Origin: CAZEIW01 sp964512305
Lineage (GTDB): Bacteria; Pseudomonadota; Gammaproteobacteria; Burkholderiales; Burkholderiaceae_F
NCBI GenBank assembly: GCA_964512305.1
Contig: CAZEIW010000093.1
Location: 1 to 11,645, forward strand
Direction of reading: 5' to 3'
DNA: 11,645 bases
Shown here: one piece after another, positions 6,704-11,645 of the stretch
How positions within the stretch are numbered: position 1 is the stretch's first letter
Layout of the letters: each line of letters begins with the position of its first letter
Made by a program: the position numbers and the translations under genes
The notes under the pieces: generated by a model
The model's database searches: none
Seen by the model: only the letters and a program-made list of their open reading frames with translations
Told to the model about the DNA's origin: nothing

Positions 6704-7012
6704 ATGGAAGTCGTCAACCACCTGATCGTCTTCGTGCTCGCGGTCTACGTCGGCTATCACGTCGTCTGGAACGTGACGCCGGCGCTGCACACACCGCTCA
6801 TGTCGGTCACCAACGCGATCTCGGCCATCATCCTGGTCGGCGCCATGCTGGCCGCGGCGCTCACCGAAACGTGGCTCGGCCGCACGATGGGCGTGCTGGC
6901 CGTCGCGCTGGCGTCGGTCAACGTGTTCGGCGGCTTCCTGGTCACGCGCCGGATGCTCGAGATGTTCAAGAAGAAAGAGCCCAAGGCGGGCGAGCCGGGC
7001 CAGAAGAAATAG
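6704..7012 (+). CDS. pntAB: NAD(P) transhydrogenase, membrane alpha-2 subunit
   Basis: This 102-residue protein supplies the first part of the membrane domain (domain II), corresponding to the C-terminal section of a fused PntA. It has three hydrophobic segments, at about residues 6-24, 36-55 and 62-80, and ends in a lysine-rich cytoplasmic tail. The motif PLMSVTNAISAIILVGA (31-47) is the family hallmark. The frame is open far upstream into pntAA, but GAGGAG at 6692-6697, six bases before the ATG at 6704, and the family N-terminus (MEVVNHLIVFVLAVYVGYHVVW-type) fix the start. pntB begins 19 bases after the stop. Together with PntAA and PntB it forms the proton-translocating complex in the inner membrane. 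Confidence 0.95.
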   Translation: MEVVNHLIVFVLAVYVGYHVVWNVTPALHTPLMSVTNAISAIILVGAMLAAALTETWLGRTMGVLAVALASVNVFGGFLVTRRMLEMFKKKEPKAGEPGQKK

Positions 7013-7031
7013 CACAATAGGAAGCCACGCC

Positions 7032-8456
7032 ATGAGCCTCGAAGTCGTCGTCCTTCTGTACCTGGTCGCCTCGGTGTGTTTCATCCAGGCGCTCAAGGGT
7101 CTTTCGCACCCGTCGACCTCGCGCGCGGGAAACACCTTCGGCATGATCGGGATGGCGATCGCCGCGGTGACCACGGTCGCGCTGGTGATGAGATTCCGCC
7201 CCGAAGGCGCCGCGGTCGGGCTGACCTGGGTCCTGGCTGGCCTCGTCGTCGGCGGGGCGGTCGGCACGACGATCGCGCGCCGGGTGCCGATGACCAAGAT
7301 GCCCGAGATGGTCGCCTTCATGCACTCGATGATCGGCCTGGCGGCGGTGTTCATCGCGGTCGCCGCGGTGGCCGAGCCGTGGGCGTTCGGCATCGTCGCC
7401 AAGGACGCGCCGATCCCCGGCGGCAACCGGGTGGAGCTGTTCATCGGCAGTTTCGTCGGCGCGATCACCTTCTCGGGCAGCGTGATCGCGTTCGGCAAGC
7501 TCGCCGGACGCTACAAGTTCCGGCTGTTCAAGGGCGCGCCGGTGGTGTTCCCGGGCCAGCATCTGCTCAACCTCGCGCTCGCGATCGTGATGATCGGCGC
7601 GGGGGTGGTGTTCGTCGTGACCCAGCAATGGCTGCCGTTCGTCGTGATGCTGGCAATCGCCTTCGCGCTTGGCGTGCTGATCATCATCCCGATCGGCGGC
7701 GCCGACATGCCTGTCGTGGTGTCGATGCTCAACAGCTATTCCGGGTGGGCGGCGGCCGGGATCGGCTTCTCGCTGAACAATTCGATGCTGATCATCGCCG
7801 GCAGCCTCGTCGGGTCGAGCGGCGCGATCCTGTCGTACATCATGTGCCGGGCGATGAACCGCTCGTTCTTCAACGTGATTCTCGGCGGGTTCGGCGGTGA
7901 GGTCTCGGCCGCCGCGGGCGCAACCGAGCAGCGCAGCGTGAAGTCGGGCTCGCCCGACGACGCGGCCTTCCTCCTCGGCAATGCCGAGAGCGTGATCATC
8001 GTCCCGGGCTACGGCCTGGCAGTGGCGCGCGCGCAGCACCCGCTCAAGGAGCTGTCCGACAAGCTGATCAAGAAGGGCGTCAACGTCCGCTACGCGATCC
8101 ACCCGGTCGCCGGCCGCATGCCGGGCCACATGAACGTGCTGCTCGCCGAGGCCGAGGTGCCGTACGACCAGGTGTTCGAGATGGAGGACATCAATCCCGA
8201 CTTCGCCGATTGCGACGTCGCGCTCATCCTGGGCGCCAACGACGTCGTCAATCCCGCTGCCAAGGATCCGAAGTCGGCGATCGCCGGCATGCCGATCCTG
8301 GAGGCGTACCGCGCGCGCCAGGTGCTGGTCAACAAGCGGTCGATGGCGTCTGGTTATGCGGGTCTCGACAACGAGCTGTTCTACATGGACAAGACGATGA
8401 TGGTGTTCGGCGACGCGAAAAAAGTCGTCGAGGACATGGTCAAGGCCGTCGAGTGA
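7032..8456 (+). CDS. pntB: NAD(P) transhydrogenase, beta subunit
   Basis: PntB provides the rest of the proton channel and the NADP(H)-binding domain III. In this 474-residue protein, residues 1-270 contain about nine hydrophobic helices. PEMVAFMHSMIGLAAVF contains His98, which aligns with the proton-channel histidine of E. coli PntB (His91), and NSYSGWAAAGIGF (234-246) is also conserved. The C-terminal domain shows VPGYGLAVARAQ (324-335), HPVAGRMPGHMNVLLAEA (357-374), GANDVVNPAA (401-410) and KRSMASGYAGLDN (435-447), all NADP-site motifs. TAGGAAG (7017-7023) lies eight bases before the ATG. The stop overlaps a downstream GTG start (GTGA), so the next gene may be translationally coupled. Confidence 0.97.
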   Translation: MSLEVVVLLYLVASVCFIQALKGLSHPSTSRAGNTFGMIGMAIAAVTTVALVMRFRPEGAAVGLTWVLAGLVVGGAVGTTIARRVPMTKMPEMVAFMHSMIGLAAVFIAVAAVAEPWAFGIVAKDAPIPGGNRVELFIGSFVGAITFSGSVIAFGKLAGRYKFRLFKGAPVVFPGQHLLNLALAIVMIGAGVVFVVTQQWLPFVVMLAIAFALGVLIIIPIGGADMPVVVSMLNSYSGWAAAGIGFSLNNSMLIIAGSLVGSSGAILSYIMCRAMNRSFFNVILGGFGGEVSAAAGATEQRSVKSGSPDDAAFLLGNAESVIIVPGYGLAVARAQHPLKELSDKLIKKGVNVRYAIHPVAGRMPGHMNVLLAEAEVPYDQVFEMEDINPDFADCDVALILGANDVVNPAAKDPKSAIAGMPILEAYRARQVLVNKRSMASGYAGLDNELFYMDKTMMVFGDAKKVVEDMVKAVE

Positions 8457-9226
8457 TCGCAGGTGCGCCGCCACCGCCGCCCGAGAATCCGCCCGTGCCA
8501 GTGCGGTTCACGGTGCGGCGCGTGCCGGCGCGGGACTTCGCGGCGCTGATCGACGAGATGGTCGCCGCCTACCGTGCCTATTGGGCGCGGCTGCTCGGGA
8601 TGTTTGCGCTGCTGTTCATCCCGATCGAAGTGCTGCCGAGCCTGCCGTACGTCGGCATGGTGCTGCGCGAGGCGCTGGCTTCGGTCGCGTTCGCCGGCTA
8701 CTTCCTGGCGCTCGAGGCAGCGCGCCACGGACGGGCGCCGGCGCTGGCGCACATCTCCTCCGCGTTCCGGCTGCCCGGCGACAAGCTGGTGCTGCTGGTC
8801 GTCACCGGCGTGCTGCCGCTGGTGTGCGCGCTCGCGACCTGGTTCGCCAGCTGGGGCGTGGAGCCGGCGCTCGGCTACCTCAGCGGCGAGTCGCATGTGG
8901 CGCGCCCGCCCACGGCCGAGCAGCTCGAGCTGATCGCAGTGGCCACGGTGCTCGGCGCGCCGTTCTGGTTCATCCAGCCGGTGTGCGTCCTCTACAACTG
9001 GTCGGCGTCGCGCTCGCTCGCCGCCAATCTCCTCGCCTGCGCCGCCAACTGGCGGTGGGTGCTGGGGCTCTCGCTGGTGCTGGTGCTGGCCGGAATCGCG
9101 CTCGACTCGCTCGACCAGCAGGGACCGCTGGAGTCCCTGCTGGCGCTGGTCGGCGCGATGGGAACCGAGATGCTCCTGCTGGGCTTCACGCTGGTACTGC
9201 TGCGGCGCGCGATTCCCGAAGGGTAG
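8453..9226 (+). CDS. Polytopic membrane protein of unknown function, coupled to pntB
   Basis: The frame is open far upstream inside pntB, so the start is chosen by context: GTG at 8453 overlaps the pntB stop (GTGA) and gives 257 residues. GTGs at 8494 or 8500 are alternatives, and no strong ribosome-binding site favours any of them. A proline-rich N-terminus (GAPPPPPENPPVPVRF) is followed by about six hydrophobic segments: LLGMFALLFIPIEVLP, LASVAFAGYFLALEAA, KLVLLVVTGVLPLVCALAT, AVATVLGAPFWFIQPVCVLY, WVLGLSLVLVLAGIAL and MGTEMLLLGFTLVLLRR. The layout faintly recalls the BPSS1780-type membrane proteins of Burkholderiales, but I cannot confirm this. No catalytic motif is visible. Its function is unknown; the overlap suggests co-expression with Pnt. 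Its last codons and stop lie inside a 35-base repeat unit. Confidence 0.75.
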   Translation: MIAGAPPPPPENPPVPVRFTVRRVPARDFAALIDEMVAAYRAYWARLLGMFALLFIPIEVLPSLPYVGMVLREALASVAFAGYFLALEAARHGRAPALAHISSAFRLPGDKLVLLVVTGVLPLVCALATWFASWGVEPALGYLSGESHVARPPTAEQLELIAVATVLGAPFWFIQPVCVLYNWSASRSLAANLLACAANWRWVLGLSLVLVLAGIALDSLDQQGPLESLLALVGAMGTEMLLLGFTLVLLRRAIPEG

Positions 9227-9293
9227 GCAGTCGTCGCGGCGGGGCTTGTTCCGACGGGTAAGCAGTCGTCCCGTCGGGACTTGTCCCGACGGG
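9218..9293. repeat. Two 35-base tandem repeats with a perfect palindrome
   Basis: Unit 1 (9218-9252) and unit 2 (9253-9287) share the pattern GAnGGGTArGCAGTCGTC followed by an inverted repeat, and a third unit begins with GACGGG at 9288. Unit 2 with this partial unit contains a perfect palindrome: CCCGTCGGGAC (9270-9280), TT, GTCCCGACGGG (9283-9293). Unit 1 is a degenerate copy. The hairpin could end or protect the pnt transcript, but no T-run follows, so it is not a standard terminator. The stop codon of the preceding membrane-protein gene (9224-9226) is the GGGTAG of unit 1. Confidence 0.8.
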
Positions 9294-9383
9294 CCTCGCC
9301 GGCGGCCCGGTTGAGGACATCCGGGCGATTACAAGGACGCGGGCGATGCGACAATTCGAAGCGTTCCCACGCTCGAGGTTCGC

Positions 9384-10175
9384 GTGCCGATTTCGAATTC
9401 GCGACGGTCCCTGATGTTCTCGCTGGCGGCGCTGGCCGCGGCTCGCGCGATGGCGGCCGACGACACCGGATCGCGCACCTTCCGATCCTGGTTGCCCTGG
9501 GGCGAGATCCGGGTCGGCGGCGAGGAGAGCCGGGTGGTCGGCTCGGGCAAACTGATCCAGCAGGCACGCGACCTCCAGGATTTCTCGACGCTGAAGGTCG
9601 AGGGTCCGCTCGACGTCGTGCTGCGCCAGGGGAGCGCCGTTCATGCCACGGTCCATGCCGACGACAACATCGTCGAGTTCGTCGAATCGACCGTCCACGA
9701 CGGACAGCTCTCGCTGGGCATCCGCCGCGACAGCTCGTTCCGCACCAGGAACCGCATCCTCGTCACGCTCGAGCTCGTGCGCCTGGAGGGACTCGACGTA
9801 CTGGGTGCGGGCGACGTGAACGGCGCGCAGCTCGCCTCGCGTCGCCTCGATATCGCCGTGCGCGGTTCGGGCAACCTACGCATCGAGTTGCTGCAGGCCG
9901 AAGCGGTGGACGCGCGCATCCGGGGCAGCGGCAACTTGTTTCTGGCCGGTTCGGCGGCCCGCCAGGCGTTCCTGATCGAGGGCTCGGGCGACCTCACCGC
10001 CGACGAGCTCGCCGGCCGCGATGTTTCGGTCCGCGTGGTGGGCAGCGGCAACGCGCGCGTTCGCGCGTCGGACACGCTCGCGGTCGAGATCGTCGGCTCG
10101 GGTCGAGTCCGCTATCGCGGAGAGCCGGTGCTATCCCGCAGCGGCATGGGCTTCGGGTCGGTCGACCGCCTATAG
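9384..10175 (+). CDS. Exported GIN-domain (DUF2807) beta-helix protein
   Basis: Translation most likely begins at GTG 9384 with GAGG (9375-9378) five bases upstream; ATG 9414 is the alternative. The first 24 residues form a signal peptide (SRRSL, hydrophobic run, AMA cleavage site before ADD), with a twin arginine that loosely fits the Tat motif. The mature part begins a GIN-type domain (DFSTLKVEGPLDVVLRQG, residues 67-83) and then shows regular glycine turns about every 20 residues: GAGD 141, GSGN 161, GSGN 181, GSGD 200, GSGN 220 and GSGR 238. This matches the right-handed beta-helix of the DUF2807 family, found in exported proteins whose biochemical role is not known to me. A weak promoter pair (ATTACA 9328-9333, GACAAT 9350-9355) precedes it. 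It appears to be a single-gene unit between two repeat loci. Confidence 0.88.
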   Translation: MPISNSRRSLMFSLAALAAARAMAADDTGSRTFRSWLPWGEIRVGGEESRVVGSGKLIQQARDLQDFSTLKVEGPLDVVLRQGSAVHATVHADDNIVEFVESTVHDGQLSLGIRRDSSFRTRNRILVTLELVRLEGLDVLGAGDVNGAQLASRRLDIAVRGSGNLRIELLQAEAVDARIRGSGNLFLAGSAARQAFLIEGSGDLTADELAGRDVSVRVVGSGNARVRASDTLAVEIVGSGRVRYRGEPVLSRSGMGFGSVDRL

Positions 10176-10190
10176 CAATCTGCGCGGCTG

Positions 10191-10233
10191 AAGTTCCCCC
10201 TCTCCCGCTTGCGGGAGAGGGCCGGGGTGAGGG
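10191..10233. repeat. REP-like hairpin repeat, copy 1
   Basis: AAGTTC is followed by CCCTCTCCCGC-TT-GCGGGAGAGGG (10198-10221), a perfect 11-base-pair stem, and by CCGGGGTGAGGG. It lies 16 bases after the stop of the GIN-domain gene and is the inverted partner of the copy at 10315-10357. Repeats of this CCCTCTCCC...GGGAGAGGG type are abundant in GC-rich proteobacterial genomes (from memory). It may act as a transcript end for the gene before it. Confidence 0.85.
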
Positions 10234-10314
10234 CGGTCGCGACTCCGCGGTGCGGCCAAACACGCGTTTGCGCCGGCTTCCTACGCTGGCATCCGCTTTC
10301 CCGTTCCGCTCACG

Positions 10315-10357
10315 CCCTCACCCCCGCCCTCTCCCGCTCCGCGGGAGAGGGAGAACT
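10315..10357. repeat. REP-like hairpin repeat, copy 2, inside the 3' end of glcF
   Basis: This is copy 1 in opposite orientation: CCCTCACCCCCG followed by CCCTCTCCCGC-TCC-GCGGGAGAGGG (hairpin 10327-10351, perfect 11-base-pair stem) and GAACT. Outside the loop it differs from the reverse complement of copy 1 at only a few positions. The two copies enclose 81 bases (10234-10314) in which I see no gene, so the locus is a REP-pair (BIME-like) element. On the minus strand it encodes the last residues and the stop codon of glcF. Confidence 0.85.
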
Positions 10358-11628
10358 CCACCCCCACCCGCGACTCCACCCGCCGCCTGCAGCTGCTGGT
10401 CCAGCCACTCGATCCAGTGCAGCACCGGCGTTTCCGTCCCGGCCTGAAGGTGCGCGATGCAGCCGATGTTGGCCGACAGGATGACATCCGGCTTGGCCGC
10501 CAGCAGCCGCTCGAGCTTGCGCTCGCGCAGCCGGCCGCTCAGCAGCGGCTGCAGCACCGAGTACGTGCCTGCAGAGCCGCAGCACAAATGAGCCTCGTCA
10601 TAGGGGAGGAGCTGCAAGCCGAGCGCGCGCAACAGCGCTTCCGTCGGCTCGCGCAGCTTCAGCGCGTGCTGCAGCGTGCACGGCGCCTGGAAGGCGACGC
10701 GCGTGCGCGCGATCGCGCCGGCCACGGGCGCCAGTCGCGCCGCCAGCTCCGCCTGCAAGGGCTGCAATACCTCGCTCACGTCGCGCGTCAGCTCCGCGAT
10801 GCGCTTCGCCTTGACCGCGTAAGCAGGATCGTCGCGCAGCAGATGACCGTATTCGCGCACGGTCGCGGCGCAGCCGCTGGCGTTGATCACGATCGCTTCG
10901 GCGTTGCCGCGCGCGGAGCCGTCGACCAGCGGCCACCAGGCGTCGATCACCGCGCAAATGTCGCGGTGCGCGCCGGCGTCGTCGCTCAGGTGATGCCGGA
11001 TCGCGCCGCAGCAGCGGGCCTGCGGCGCGGACACCGTTTCGATCCCCAGCGCGTCGAGCACGCGTGCGGTGGCGGCGTTGATGTTGGGTTGCATCGACGG
11101 CTGGACGCAGCCGGGCAGCGTCACGACGCGGCGCGGGTGCTGCCGCACCGGCCAGTGCCCTTCGGCGCGCGGCGCGACGACCTTGTCGCGGAGCACGCCC
11201 GGCAGCCAGGCGCGGAACGACTGCGCGAGCTTGAGTGCCGGCGCGAACGCCGGGCCGGTCAATCCCGCCGCGAGAGACCAGCGCAGGACGCGGGCGGCGC
11301 TGTCGCGCTCGACGCGGCGCTCGACCACGCGGCGGCCGATGTCGAGCAGCCGCGAGTACTGCACGCCGGACGGGCAGGTGGTTTCGCAATTGCGGCACAC
11401 CAGGCAGCGGTCGAGGTGCAGCTGGGTGGCGCGCCCCACGGGCTCGCCCTCGAGCGCCTGCTTGATGAGGTAGATGCGGCCGCGGGGACCGTCGAGCTCG
11501 TCCCCGAGCACCTGGTAGGTCGGGCAGGTCGCGTTGCAAAACCCGCAGTGCACGCAGCGGCGCAGGATCTCCTCTGCGTCGCGGCCGTCCGCGGTGTTGC
11601 GGATCCAGGCGGCGAGCTGCGTCTGCAC
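10318..11628 (-). CDS. glcF: Glycolate oxidase iron-sulfur subunit GlcF, with repeat-derived C-terminal tail
   Basis: GlcF is the electron-transfer subunit of the membrane-associated GlcDEF glycolate oxidase, which converts glycolate to glyoxylate and passes electrons to the respiratory chain. The 436-residue protein has two [4Fe-4S] ferredoxin motifs, CVHCGFCNATCP (Cys25, 28, 31, 35) and CLVCRNCETTCP (Cys75, 78, 81, 85), then two cysteine-rich CCG domains: Cys174 with Cys206-Cys207, and Cys317 with Cys349-Cys350. SANIGCIAHLQAG (385-397) is the usual C-terminal signature. The family normally ends soon after HWIEWLD; here a glycine-rich stretch and LPLPRSGRGRG follow, encoded by a REP-like repeat that also supplies the TGA. 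Start is GTG at 11628 with CGGAGAAA seven bases upstream. It probably follows glcE in a glcDEF-type operon entering from the right. Confidence 0.95.
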   Translation of the reverse strand: MQTQLAAWIRNTADGRDAEEILRRCVHCGFCNATCPTYQVLGDELDGPRGRIYLIKQALEGEPVGRATQLHLDRCLVCRNCETTCPSGVQYSRLLDIGRRVVERRVERDSAARVLRWSLAAGLTGPAFAPALKLAQSFRAWLPGVLRDKVVAPRAEGHWPVRQHPRRVVTLPGCVQPSMQPNINAATARVLDALGIETVSAPQARCCGAIRHHLSDDAGAHRDICAVIDAWWPLVDGSARGNAEAIVINASGCAATVREYGHLLRDDPAYAVKAKRIAELTRDVSEVLQPLQAELAARLAPVAGAIARTRVAFQAPCTLQHALKLREPTEALLRALGLQLLPYDEAHLCCGSAGTYSVLQPLLSGRLRERKLERLLAAKPDVILSANIGCIAHLQAGTETPVLHWIEWLDQQLQAAGGVAGGGGVLPLPRSGRGRG

Positions 11629-11629
11629 G

Positions 11630-11645
11630 CTATTTCTCCGGCAAA
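11630..11645 (-). CDS. 3' end of the gene upstream of glcF, possibly glcE (partial)
   Basis: One minus-strand frame reads LPEK and a TAG stop (11630-11632), one base before the glcF GTG at 11628. The glcF ribosome-binding site (CGGAGAAA) would lie within these codons. Such tight spacing is normal for glcE-glcF pairs, but four codons cannot identify a protein, so this rests on gene order known from other genomes. Confidence 0.3.

Noticed and set aside
9270..9293. Intrinsic terminator after the pnt operon
   Set aside because: The palindrome is perfect but no T-run follows and the arms belong to a tandem repeat, so it is recorded as a repeat with only a possible termination role.

Overview
The window is GC-rich DNA from a proteobacterium, most likely a betaproteobacterium of the Burkholderiales type. 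This is inferred from the three-gene split transhydrogenase (pntAA-pntAB-pntB), the nudJ-mnmA pair, the aspartate-rich insert in MnmA, a GlcF of the betaproteobacterial kind and the palindromic intergenic repeats. No database search was possible, so the taxonomy is an inference.

Layout. Positions 1-433 (minus) hold the N-terminal half of a multi-pass membrane protein that runs off the left edge. A 324-base divergent gap follows. Positions 758-3477 (plus) encode a two-gene molybdenum hydroxylase of the isoquinoline 1-oxidoreductase (IorAB) type, with a four-base start/stop overlap. Converging on it are mnmA (3389-4561, minus) and, upstream of mnmA, the NUDIX hydrolase gene nudJ (4583-5209, minus). 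The gap from 5210 to 5495 carries five 13-base tandem repeats next to nudJ and a possible FNR/DNR-type operator. The energy-linked transhydrogenase operon pntAA-pntAB-pntB (5496-8456, plus) follows, and its last gene overlaps a membrane-protein gene (8453-9226) by four bases. Next come an exported beta-helix (DUF2807/GIN-type) protein at 9384-10175 and, on the minus strand, the glycolate oxidase iron-sulfur subunit glcF (10318-11628). The stop codon of the gene upstream of glcF, probably glcE, is just visible at the right edge.

How the genes work together. These are mostly separate housekeeping or metabolic modules: proton-driven NADPH supply (Pnt), tRNA wobble-uridine thiolation (MnmA), nucleotide or thiamin-phosphate clean-up (NudJ), oxidation of an N-heterocycle or aldehyde (Ior-like) and glycolate oxidation (Glc). 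I see no defence island, transposase, CRISPR array, tRNA, rRNA or prophage, and nothing that I would call a new biological system.

The most unusual theme is at gene 3' ends. Three different families of GC-rich palindromic repeats sit on the ends of nudJ, the membrane-protein gene and glcF. In the last two they supply the stop codon. In nudJ and glcF they add repeat-encoded tails to the protein. mnmA has a separate low-complexity tail that is antisense to the end of the Ior large-subunit gene.
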